From positions 10,519 to 74,518 of the forward strand of contig JAZNVL010000035.1 of assembly GCA_045592785.1 (NCBI GenBank): a stretch of 64,000 nucleotides of DNA. The letters are read 5' to 3'. Shown here piece by piece: positions 7,990 through 15,819 of the stretch; the first letter of the stretch is position 1; every line of letters starts with the position of its first letter. The stretch is from RGIG8244 sp045592785. Its GTDB lineage: Bacteria > Verrucomicrobiota > Lentisphaeria > Victivallales > UBA1829. The position numbers and the translations under genes are program-made. The notes beneath the pieces were generated by a model that was not told the origin of the DNA, searched no databases, and saw only the letters and a program-made list of their open reading frames with translations.

Positions 7990-9515
7990 TTGAATTCTCC
8001 CTGCAGGATCTTTTCGATTTTGATCTTGGTCTGTTTGATGTTTTGACAGGTCTGGGAATCCGGCGGGAAGAATTCCATCAGCCGTTCACATTCGGAGACC
8101 GCACGGCGGTATTCCCGTTTCTGATACAACAGATTCACTTCTGCCGCACCGCGTTTCCGGATCTCTTCCTGGATCGCCTGTGCTTCTGCGAAACGGTCGC
8201 GGGAGATATTCCATTCGGCAGGTTTTTCCGCAAAGACTTCATACCGTTTCATGGCGATCCGGTAATTTTCGATGGATTTCCAGAGATTGGAGGGATTCGC
8301 CTTGTAACTGTTGAATTGTTTTTCCGCCAGTTCAAAGGTCTCTTTTGCCTCCCGGATCAGGACATCCTGGGAAGCGACCATGGAAGAATCCAAACCGTAT
8401 TCTTCGAAAAGAAATGTGGTGACAGCATCTTCCACCTGGGTAAAACTGGTAAGCACGATATCACTGACCATAATATCATTGAACTTGTCGTCAAACGCAA
8501 CGATCAACCGGGAATAACTGCGGCTGTGATCGGCAACGTCTTCAAACCGTTCCTGCTGACTTGCCGCCATGAATGAGGTGTCTTCAATGGCTTTTTTGAG
8601 CTTCTCTATCGCAGCAGGATTCACCGGATCCGTGATCACAGGAGCGTATACACGTCCACTCTGCAAATCGTCAAGAGAGAACGTAATGTGGTCTTTCTCC
8701 ACCAGGACTTTCAGCTTGAACACACTCTTTTTGTCTGTGACAGCGAACTTTTCATAGGAAAGCAGGAATGGATTCCGGATGATGGAAGCAGTTTGTGCCG
8801 TTCCGGAAGCATTCCCGTCATTTTTATGCTCCTGATTCAGATTCCAAAAGATAACGACGATCAACACGGCGACCATCACCACAAGGATGTAGAACAGCGT
8901 ATTGACAGAAAGCCGTTTCCGGTCAGAAGGTGCAGCATCTTCCTTCCTGTCAGCTCCTGCCGATTTGTCTTTCTTCCTGCCGAAAAGAGAGCCGCCGGAA
9001 AAAAGCGGAGCAGATGAAGGTGCTTCCGGTTCCGGATCTTTCTTTTCACTGCGGAAAAGCGGGGCATCCGGAAGCGGAGTCACGACCGTTTTGAGATCAT
9101 CTTGCGGCGGTGCCGCCGTTTCTTCCGGCGGACGGAAGACGAACGCGGGTTGCGCAGCTGCCGGTTCGGCATCTGTTTTGGGGTTATTGATCGAAACCGT
9201 AGCGGGGACAGTCGTCGATGCCGGAGCTGGAAGATCTTCCACCCGGAACATTTGATCGCCCACTGCGATCAGATCGCCTTCTTTCAACGGCACAGCCTGC
9301 CGGATCAATTCTCCATTGAGTTTGGTTCCATTGGTGCTGCCCAGGTCGAGGACACACCACTGTCCGTCCCGCGTGGCAACCCGTGCATGATAACGGGACA
9401 CACCGCCGACCAGCAGCTGGATTTCGTTGTCGGTTTCCCGTCCGATCCCCGCGCCATGCGGGGGAAGTTCCTGTCGTTTACCGGAGTTTTCTCCGTTGAG
9501 AAAATGGAGTATCAT
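7986..9515 (-). CDS. FHA-domain single-pass membrane protein
   Basis: A 509-residue protein. Residues about 1-75 form a forkhead-associated phosphothreonine-binding domain: GRETDNEIQL, VSRYHARV and DLGSTNGTKLNG carry the conserved Gly-Arg, Ser-His and Asn. A proline/alanine-rich linker follows, then a basic stretch (DRKRLS) and one transmembrane helix around residues 205-225 (LFYILVVMVAVLIVVIFW). The remainder, about 280 residues, is predicted to be periplasmic, with a helical TPR-like end (YQKREYRRAVSECERLMEF). The FHA domain would be cytoplasmic, so the protein could transmit a phosphorylation signal across the membrane. It sits between the DUF192 and PEGA genes; no kinase is visible in the window. 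Confidence 0.8.
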   Translation of the reverse strand: MILHFLNGENSGKRQELPPHGAGIGRETDNEIQLLVGGVSRYHARVATRDGQWCVLDLGSTNGTKLNGELIRQAVPLKEGDLIAVGDQMFRVEDLPAPASTTVPATVSINNPKTDAEPAAAQPAFVFRPPEETAAPPQDDLKTVVTPLPDAPLFRSEKKDPEPEAPSSAPLFSGGSLFGRKKDKSAGADRKEDAAPSDRKRLSVNTLFYILVVMVAVLIVVIFWNLNQEHKNDGNASGTAQTASIIRNPFLLSYEKFAVTDKKSVFKLKVLVEKDHITFSLDDLQSGRVYAPVITDPVNPAAIEKLKKAIEDTSFMAASQQERFEDVADHSRSYSRLIVAFDDKFNDIMVSDIVLTSFTQVEDAVTTFLFEEYGLDSSMVASQDVLIREAKETFELAEKQFNSYKANPSNLWKSIENYRIAMKRYEVFAEKPAEWNISRDRFAEAQAIQEEIRKRGAAEVNLLYQKREYRRAVSECERLMEFFPPDSQTCQNIKQTKIKIEKILQGEFK

Positions 9516-9947
9516 TTACTGTTCTCCCGTACAGGAAACAGGGCAGCAGCCCAGTTTCCGATCCTTGCTTATGATTTGTTTGATCTCTTGTTTCGTTTCC
9601 GCATCCAGTTCCCCATTCAAATCCAGAATATCGCCCTGTTCCGTACCAGCGGCTTCCAGCGAACCGGCAGGAAATTCGACAGTCTGAACTGCACCCGGAC
9701 AGCGTATACAGCATTTCCAGGGGGGGACGGATGACACCGTTTTCAACACTTTATTTTCCTTATCGGCAAAAAGGATGTCAATGGGTTGTGACATAAAGAA
9801 TGTATGCACCGCATTGCATCGGGGAAAGACCATGGCATCAAAATTTTCGAAACGACGTCCGATCATGCCGCGTGCCCGGGTACGGAAAGAAACCGCATGG
9901 ACCGTTTGCGAAGAAAGGACTTTCTTTTTCGTCAGATTGATGATCAT
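9516..9947 (-). CDS. DUF192 family protein
   Basis: 143 residues with the DUF192 pattern: an N-terminal R-x-RGMIGRRF segment, the aromatic HTFFMSQPIDILFADKENKV strand and a late VEFPAGSLEAAGTEQGD motif. The family is a small beta-barrel of unknown molecular function that is often encoded near Tad/Flp pilus genes. Four cysteines flank the middle (CCIRC) and end (CC) and could bind metal or form disulfides; these are not usual in the family. No signal peptide is seen. It lies 18 bases after tadC and abuts the FHA membrane-protein gene, so it belongs to the same transcript. Confidence 0.75.
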   Translation of the reverse strand: MIINLTKKKVLSSQTVHAVSFRTRARGMIGRRFENFDAMVFPRCNAVHTFFMSQPIDILFADKENKVLKTVSSVPPWKCCIRCPGAVQTVEFPAGSLEAAGTEQGDILDLNGELDAETKQEIKQIISKDRKLGCCPVSCTGEQ

Positions 9948-9965
9948 TGCCTTCTCCTTCTCCCC

Positions 9966-10859
9966 TTACGACCCGAAGACTGTGCGCATCGCCTGCATGA
10001 TGATGGGCCCCATCAAGATCATAAAGACCGCAGGAAAAATAAATACGATAACCGGGAAGAGGATCTTCACCGGAGTTTCATTTGCCAGTTTTTCCGCCCG
10101 GGAGAACCGTTTCACCCGGAGCTGATCCCCCTGGATCCGCAGAAGTTGTCCGATGCTGACGCCCAGTTCATCCGCCTGGATGATGGCATTCACAATACTG
10201 GTCAGATCGCCCTGCCGTACCCGGTTGCTCATCTCGCGCAATGCCGCCTGACGGGGTTTGCCCAGCTGGATCTCGTGAAGGGTACGGGTCAGTTCTTCGT
10301 TGAGTGCATCGTTCTTTCTGCGCGCATTGATCTCCCGGAGCGCAGTGAGGAAGTCTTTCCCGGCTTCCACGGAAAGCGTGAGAAGGTCCAGCAGATTCGG
10401 CAGTGCTTTGAGAATGGAAAGATGCCGTTTCCGCACAACCGAACGGAGCCAGGTCGCCGGATAGATCATGAAAAGCAGAATGACCAGTACCGCTGCCGCC
10501 GGTTGCTGCGCCATGAACAGCAATACCGTAAAAACGACCCCGAAGATCATCAGAAGAACACGCAGTCCCAGGAATCGTTCCGCGGTCAGCACCTGATCGT
10601 AGCCCGCCATGCGGAGCTGTTCGCCGGTCTGGTCCAGCTGCTGCTGAAATACAGGGAGCCGGATCAGAGGATAAACGTTGGAGACCAGAGGAAGGAACAG
10701 GCGGAACAGAACGGGGATCCGCTTGTTATCCTGTTCCGATTCCATTTCCGGATCCCGTTCCATACGGAGCGAGAAGAAGAGATTTCCCAGGATGAGGAAG
10801 ATGGAAGTCACAGCCAATGCGGCACAAACCGAAGCAAGTAATTGAAACATATTACCCAT
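9966..10859 (-). CDS. tadC: Tad secretion inner-membrane protein TadC
   Basis: A 297-residue GspF-type membrane protein. An N-terminal helix (10-30), a pair of central helices near 100-140, and a C-terminal helix near 270-290 flank the T2SSF cytoplasmic domain, in which LPNLLDLLTLSVEAGKDFLTAL and the repeat-like EMSNRVRQGDLTSIVNAIIQADELG are typical. TadB and TadC together form the platform that couples the TadA motor to pilin assembly. It is 12 bases downstream of tadB and should be co-expressed. The late glycine-proline motif GQLLRIQGDQLR matches TadC rather than TadB. Confidence 0.87.
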   Translation of the reverse strand: MGNMFQLLASVCAALAVTSIFLILGNLFFSLRMERDPEMESEQDNKRIPVLFRLFLPLVSNVYPLIRLPVFQQQLDQTGEQLRMAGYDQVLTAERFLGLRVLLMIFGVVFTVLLFMAQQPAAAVLVILLFMIYPATWLRSVVRKRHLSILKALPNLLDLLTLSVEAGKDFLTALREINARRKNDALNEELTRTLHEIQLGKPRQAALREMSNRVRQGDLTSIVNAIIQADELGVSIGQLLRIQGDQLRVKRFSRAEKLANETPVKILFPVIVFIFPAVFMILMGPIIMQAMRTVFGS

Positions 10860-10871
10860 GATGCCTGCTCC

Positions 10872-11771
10872 TTAAATATCGATCTTTGTTATTTTACGGA
10901 TGATCAGGAATCCGGCACCGTCCATGATCAGTACGCCAAGAAGGATCAGCAATCCCACCGGTGACGAGAAAAACGAGTTCATCATATCCGGGGAAATATA
11001 CAGCATGGCGAAAAACAGGAAGAAGGGCATGGCTCCAATGATCCACGCCTGCATACGCCCCATGGCGGTCAGAGAATCGATCTTCTGCATGATCCGGACA
11101 CGTTCCCGGATCACCGATGCCAATCGTTCCAGAATGGATGTGAGTTCGCCCCCCGTTTGACGGGCTGTGATGATCGCAATGGCAACCAGTTCGAAATCCG
11201 GACACCGCAGCCGGTTGCTCATTTTGAGCAAGGCATCATCGAAGGGAACGCCCAGGCGCAATTCCTGGGTGAGAAGCGTGAACTCGTAGGAGATGGGACT
11301 GCGGTTTTCTTTTGCCACCGCATCCAACGCCTGATTGATACTGAATCCGGCTTTCAGGGAACTGCTCATCGACAGAAGCGCATCTTCCAACTGTTCGTTG
11401 AATTTTTTCATACGGACATTGGAAAGATAACGCAGGTACACCCGGGGCAGCGGGAATGCCGCCACCGCCGCGATCAAACCGGAAATGACCAGTTTGCCGA
11501 CGGTGGGCGATTCGGATACCAGAAAGAGAAGTCCAATCACCAGAAACCCGGCAAGTGCAGCAAGTGCAAAGCTCAAATCCAGGATCCTGCCCGGCGGCAT
11601 CTGCAACAGCACGTCGTCCATAACGATGGCTGTTTCCTGAATATATTTCTCCTTGTAACGGGCAGAGGTGAACCCGACGAAATCAATGATGACGTACGCG
11701 GCAAATGCCACGCACAGTCCGGCACTGATACACGCCAGCAGGAACAGGTTTCCTTGGATAAACGCGCTCAT
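10872..11771 (-). CDS. tadB: Tad secretion inner-membrane protein TadB
   Basis: A 299-residue GspF-type membrane protein with TMs near residues 8-28, 65-105 and 250-295. The T2SSF domain shows EDALLSMSSSLKAGFSINQALDAVAKE, then TARQTGGELTSILERLASVIRER. TadB proteins form the inner-membrane platform of Flp-type pili or related secretion systems. The start overlaps the end of the FHA-TadA ATPase gene by four bases, which implies translational coupling between motor and platform. The assignment as TadB follows from order (TadA, TadB, TadC) and from similarity to its neighbour TadC. Confidence 0.87.
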   Translation of the reverse strand: MSAFIQGNLFLLACISAGLCVAFAAYVIIDFVGFTSARYKEKYIQETAIVMDDVLLQMPPGRILDLSFALAALAGFLVIGLLFLVSESPTVGKLVISGLIAAVAAFPLPRVYLRYLSNVRMKKFNEQLEDALLSMSSSLKAGFSINQALDAVAKENRSPISYEFTLLTQELRLGVPFDDALLKMSNRLRCPDFELVAIAIITARQTGGELTSILERLASVIRERVRIMQKIDSLTAMGRMQAWIIGAMPFFLFFAMLYISPDMMNSFFSSPVGLLILLGVLIMDGAGFLIIRKITKIDI

Positions 11772-13501
11772 GCCGCACCTCCGTCAGAGGGCGGAGTAAA
11801 CATGGAAACATCCAAATCAAATCCGGCGCGCTGGATCTCATCCATAAACGTGGGTATATTGCCCGTGGGAACATAACGGCCCGTCATCTTGCCGTCCTCC
11901 GTCCAACCATCCTGCTTGTAAACGAAGATATCCTGCATGGTGATGATATCGCCTTCCATCTTGGTGATCTCACTGACACAGTTGACTTTACGGGTCCCGT
12001 CCTTTTCACGGCTGATCTGCACGATCACGGTAATGGCAGATGCGATCTGTTCCCGGATCGCCCGGAGCGGGAGATCGAACCCTGCCATCAGGACCAGTGT
12101 TTCCAGACGGGCGAGAGCATCCCGGGGTGAGTTGGCGTGGATGGTCGTCAGGGATCCGTCGTGGCCCGTATTCATTGCCTGGAGCATGTCAAGCGCTTCG
12201 CCGCCACGACATTCCCCGATGACGATCCGGTCCGGACGCATACGCAGGGAGTTCTTTACCAGTTCGCGGATATTGATCTCGCCCTTGCCTTCGATATTGG
12301 CGGGGCGGGATTCCAGGCGGACGACGTGTTCCTGGCGCAGCTGCAATTCCGCCGCGTCTTCAATGGTCACGATACGTTCCCGGTTGGGAAGGAATCCGCT
12401 CAAAATGTTCAGAAGGGTCGTTTTCCCGGACCCGGTACCGCCGGAAATGATGATGTTCTTGCGGATCTTCACGCAGACATCCAGGAAGTCTGCAATGGGC
12501 TGGGAAATGGAGCCGAACCGGATCAGGTCCGCGATCTGCAACGGGTTCTTGGAGAATTTACGAATCGTGATGGTGGGCCCGATCAGCGATAACGGCGGAA
12601 TAATGGCATTCACACGGGAGCCGTCTTTCAGACGGGCGTCCACCATGGGCGAACTTTCGTCGATACGGCGTCCCAGGGGGGAAACGATACGTTCGATAGC
12701 AGCAAGGACCTGCTGACTGTCTGCGAAACAGGTGTCTGTTTTATACAGCACGCCCTTCTTTTCCACATAGACTTTATCCGGTCCGTTCACCATGATTTCC
12801 GAAATATCGGTCATGGCGATAAGTTCTTCCAACGGCCCCAGGCCCAATGCTTCGTGATACAAATCCCGTTCCAGTTTTTCCACATTGACACCTTTGGGGA
12901 GCGGGACATTGAGTTCGGAAAGGATCTCATGAATCGTAGCGGCCGCTTTTTTGGAAAGATCTTCTTCGGATCCGCTGTTGTTCATAGCCATGCGTTTGAG
13001 GTTCAAACGGTTCAAGAGTTCCGCATGGGCATGCTTCTTGACCTCCTGCACAAATTCCATGGCTTCCGGCGGGATTCCGGAAATACGCAATACCGGCATG
13101 GATTCGCCGTCGTCTTTCTTCTTTTTGACCGGTTCTGCAGGGATATTAGTCACAACAGTTGCGGTGGACGCGGATGCGGGCTGCGCCGGTTTCGGGCTTT
13201 CCGCAACAGCACCGGCGGTATCCCGTTCGAAACAGAGATTTCCCACACGGAGCCGGTCGCCACCGTAAAAATCGGTATTGGATGTGATCCGGACTTCATT
13301 GATCCAGGTACCGTTGGAACTGCCCAGGTCCTCCACTTTGAGGGAGGATCCGGATACCGTAAAACGGCAATGACTCTTGGAAACGCCGGGATATGCCAGC
13401 TGGATATGAGATTCCGGCGCAGACCCGACACGGTATACACCATCCGGGAGAGACAGCGGAGACTTGGCTTGTCCGGGGATATGCAGTATCAGTTTGACCA
13501 T
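11768..13501 (-). CDS. tadA: TadA/CpaF secretion ATPase with an N-terminal FHA domain
   Basis: A 577-residue protein. Residues about 1-95 are an FHA domain (YRVGSAPESHIQL, VSKSHCRF, DLGSSNGTWIN). A linker leads to the CpaF/TadA hexameric ATPase from about residue 170: DISEIMVNGPDKVYVEKKG, the Walker A GGTGSGKTTLLN near 350, the Asp box VTIEDAAELQL, the Walker B-like RPDRIVIGECRGGEALDML and the His box TGHDGSLTTIHANSP. It powers assembly or secretion through TadB and TadC. The FHA fusion suggests that motor activity or recruitment is controlled by phosphothreonine. It lies 8 bases downstream of cpaB. Confidence 0.92.
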   Translation of the reverse strand: MVKLILHIPGQAKSPLSLPDGVYRVGSAPESHIQLAYPGVSKSHCRFTVSGSSLKVEDLGSSNGTWINEVRITSNTDFYGGDRLRVGNLCFERDTAGAVAESPKPAQPASASTATVVTNIPAEPVKKKKDDGESMPVLRISGIPPEAMEFVQEVKKHAHAELLNRLNLKRMAMNNSGSEEDLSKKAAATIHEILSELNVPLPKGVNVEKLERDLYHEALGLGPLEELIAMTDISEIMVNGPDKVYVEKKGVLYKTDTCFADSQQVLAAIERIVSPLGRRIDESSPMVDARLKDGSRVNAIIPPLSLIGPTITIRKFSKNPLQIADLIRFGSISQPIADFLDVCVKIRKNIIISGGTGSGKTTLLNILSGFLPNRERIVTIEDAAELQLRQEHVVRLESRPANIEGKGEINIRELVKNSLRMRPDRIVIGECRGGEALDMLQAMNTGHDGSLTTIHANSPRDALARLETLVLMAGFDLPLRAIREQIASAITVIVQISREKDGTRKVNCVSEITKMEGDIITMQDIFVYKQDGWTEDGKMTGRYVPTGNIPTFMDEIQRAGFDLDVSMFTPPSDGGAA

Positions 13502-13509
13502 ACATCACC

Positions 13510-14310
13510 TCACCGGATCATTTTCTTCATCTTCTGTTCGCGTTCCTGATTGTACTGCTTGATATTTTTCTGCAGGTAAGACCAATCCACGCTCTGCAAT
13601 TCATCGGTGACTTCCGATTCTTCATAGTTCCGCAAGCTCAAAGTCAGGTTCCCTTTCTGGAGCGCAAAAACGATCATTTCCACTTCTTTCGGGGTCAATT
13701 CCAGTGTCACAGTGTTATAAGAACGGGTGTAATTGCTTTCCATTCCCGCACGGACACGCCCCATATCCTGTCCGCAGGCAAGCACTTTCACCTGCTGGAG
13801 AATGGTCAGTGTTACTGTATCAAGCGCGGCATCGCCCTTTGTGTCGGGGAACCGGAATGTCCCGATCAGGTCCACATAGTTATTGGGTTGTACCAGCCCG
13901 GTGACAGAGGAAACGGTATCCACGGGGATGGAGACGGCACGGAATCCGGGGCGGACCAGCGCAGCCATTCCGCTCTGACCGCTGGAAATACGGTCTTCGA
14001 AGTCATTCCAGGTGAGGATGGTATTGGGTGAGATATGGGAGCGCACCGGCAGATCCAGGATCTTATCTTTCTGGGACCAGGGGATCTCTCTGGAAACGGC
14101 ACTGCCCGCATACCGCTTGACCGTATACTTGGCAATGTCCTCTTCTTTGAGTTTCTGTCCGCCGGTAAGTTCACGCACGACGCGTATGACATCCACATCC
14201 ACCGCGCTTTCCATGATCTTGCGTTTTTCCTGATTGATCTGCTGGAATGTGAACATGAATGCGAGAATACCGAAAAAGACGGCAGCCAGAACCAAAAATT
14301 TCTGTTTCAT
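13510..14310 (-). CDS. cpaB: Flp pilus assembly protein CpaB/RcpC
   Basis: 266 residues beginning at MKQKFLVLAAVFFGIL, a single N-terminal membrane anchor. It is followed by an SAF/CpaB-type beta-clip region (VRELTGGQKLKEEDI, SHISPNTILTWNDF) and the RcpC region with VRPGFRAVSIPVDTVSSVTGLVQPNNYVDLIGTF. CpaB proteins are periplasmic and link the secretin to the peptidoglycan or inner-membrane complex. I chose the ATG at 14308-14310, preceded by AGAGGT, over an upstream in-frame start that adds a non-hydrophobic extension. It is the first gene of the Tad-like operon. No secretin gene (cpaC/rcpA), prepilin peptidase or Flp pilin follows in the window. Confidence 0.88.
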   Translation of the reverse strand: MKQKFLVLAAVFFGILAFMFTFQQINQEKRKIMESAVDVDVIRVVRELTGGQKLKEEDIAKYTVKRYAGSAVSREIPWSQKDKILDLPVRSHISPNTILTWNDFEDRISSGQSGMAALVRPGFRAVSIPVDTVSSVTGLVQPNNYVDLIGTFRFPDTKGDAALDTVTLTILQQVKVLACGQDMGRVRAGMESNYTRSYNTVTLELTPKEVEMIVFALQKGNLTLSLRNYEESEVTDELQSVDWSYLQKNIKQYNQEREQKMKKMIR

Positions 14311-14411
14311 AGTCGTAACCTCTGGGTTGTTTTTTATAATATATATAGATGCAATATACACGTTATCCGCGGAATTTCCAGTCAAACAGAGATTTTTTCC
14401 CGTTTTTTTTG

Positions 14412-14451
14412 CAAAAAAAAAGCATCCGGAGAGGCTCTCCGGACGCTTTTT
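14412..14451. terminator. Orphan bidirectional intrinsic terminator
   Basis: An A-tract (14413-14421), then a stem with TCCGGAGA (14425-14432) paired to TCTCCGGA (14436-14443), extended by GC/GC outside one mismatch, then a T-tract (14447-14451). It would work in both directions. Unusually, no gene ends here, since both flanking genes read away from it. Confidence 0.75.
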
Positions 14452-14553
14452 GGCATTTTTACCTGATTTTTCAGCTTATTTTCCGTTCCCGATAAATCAA
14501 GTATAAAAAAATGCGAAAAAAACGTTTTTTTTGCAAAAGAATCTGTTTTTTAT

Positions 14554-14581
14554 TTGCAAATCAAAGGAAAACGGATATAGT
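14554..14581 (+). promoter_or_regulatory. Promoter of the PfkB-family kinase
   Basis: TTGCAA at 14554-14559, 16-base spacer, TATAGT at 14576-14581, about 40 bases before the ATG. GGAG at 14611-14614 serves as ribosome-binding site. Confidence 0.55.
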
Positions 14582-14622
14582 AAGGCGTACATGAATCATA
14601 ACAAAACTCTGGAGTAACAACG

Positions 14623-15819
14623 ATGAATAAGAAAAAACTTTCCGTTTGCGGGTGCGCATTGACCGATTATCTTTACACCCGGATCGATTTCAATTCCCCT
14701 GCAGTACAGTCTCTGCTCACCAAAACAAACGGTGACGGCGGACTCGCTATCGGGAAACTCGTTTTCATGGAAGACCTGATGGAATACAGCGGACTTGCCC
14801 GGGAAGTTGTGCTGGAAAAGATCGCCGGTAACCAGAGTTATGACTTCCGGAACGTGGGCGGTCCCGCCATCGTGGGCGCCGTGGGTGCCTCCCAGATCCT
14901 TCACGGCAAAGATGTGCAGGTCGATTTCTACGGGTATTACGGAACCGATGACTGTGGCGATTTCCTGATTGAAACTGCCCGGACTTCCGAAGTGGATCTC
15001 TCTCATTATCAGAAAGTGGATGGTCCCTCCCCCTGCACTTATGTTTTCTCCGATCCCAACTGGCATGACGGCAAAGGCGAACGTTCTTTCGTCAATCAGC
15101 TGGGTGTGGCGGATACCGAAGACAGCTCATTCCCCGGGGATGACTTCTTTGCCGGTGATGTGCTGTGGTTCTCCGCCACCGCATTACTGCCCCACGTCCA
15201 TGACCGTCTGGGCGAGTTCCTCAAGCGGGGCAGAGCCGGAGGAAAGATCAACGTGGTCAGCACCGTATTCGACTTCCGCAACGAGAAGAAAGCCCCCAAC
15301 GCGCCCTGGCCCCTGGGGAATCCGGATTCCTGGAAAGACATGGATCTGCTCATCATGGATAAAGACGAAGCGTTGCGTATTTCCGGCAAAGAAACGCTGG
15401 AGGATGCACTCACATTCTTCGTAAACTCCGGGGTGAGTTCCTTCTTCATCACTTGCGGCGCAAAATCCTTCTCCGCCTGGTCCGACGGACGTCTCTTCCA
15501 GGCTTCCAACGGTGTCCTCACGCTGCCGGTCTCCGCACTGGCGGATCAGGATCTTGCGGAACACCCGGAACTGCGCGGCGACACCACCGGCTGCGGCGAC
15601 AATTTCGCCTGCGGCATTGTGGCATCCCTTTACCTGCAGATGGAGTCCGGGATCCAGCCGGGCGGGTTCTCTCTGAGGGAAGCGGCAGCATGGGGTGCAG
15701 CCTCCGGCGGCGGTGCATTGTTCCAGAAGGGCGGGATGTACCACGAAAAGGTGCGCGGCGAACGGCAGAAAATGCTGTCCCGTTATGCGGAAGCGTATCT
15801 CACCCAGCCGGGCGTTTAA
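14623..15819 (+). CDS. PfkB-family carbohydrate kinase
   Basis: A 398-residue ribokinase-fold sugar kinase. The N-terminal strand KKLSVCGCALTDYLYTR, the GGPAIVGAVGASQIL substrate-side glycines and the C-terminal anion-hole motif GDTTGCGDNFACGIVA (Asp as catalytic base) are conserved. It is longer than the usual 300-330 residues because of insertions near residues 20-60 and 210-245. Family members phosphorylate ribose, fructose, adenosine, 2-keto-3-deoxygluconate and others; the substrate cannot be read from the sequence. No catabolic partner gene lies beside it, and it is transcribed alone from its own promoter. It converges on polB with a 4-base overlap of coding ends. Confidence 0.85.
   Translation: MNKKKLSVCGCALTDYLYTRIDFNSPAVQSLLTKTNGDGGLAIGKLVFMEDLMEYSGLAREVVLEKIAGNQSYDFRNVGGPAIVGAVGASQILHGKDVQVDFYGYYGTDDCGDFLIETARTSEVDLSHYQKVDGPSPCTYVFSDPNWHDGKGERSFVNQLGVADTEDSSFPGDDFFAGDVLWFSATALLPHVHDRLGEFLKRGRAGGKINVVSTVFDFRNEKKAPNAPWPLGNPDSWKDMDLLIMDKDEALRISGKETLEDALTFFVNSGVSSFFITCGAKSFSAWSDGRLFQASNGVLTLPVSALADQDLAEHPELRGDTTGCGDNFACGIVASLYLQMESGIQPGGFSLREAAAWGAASGGGALFQKGGMYHEKVRGERQKMLSRYAEAYLTQPGV

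Larger units (their letters stand above)
14311..14622. other. Divergent intergenic region between cpaB and the PfkB kinase
   Basis: This 312-base AT-rich gap separates divergent operons. It holds a bidirectional hairpin terminator (14412-14451) and the kinase promoter (14554-14581). On the cpaB side a minus-strand TATATT (14353-14358) is the best -10, with TTGACT at 14380-14385 but an over-long 21-base gap, so a canonical cpaB promoter is not proven. No convincing small gene was found. Confidence 0.5.
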
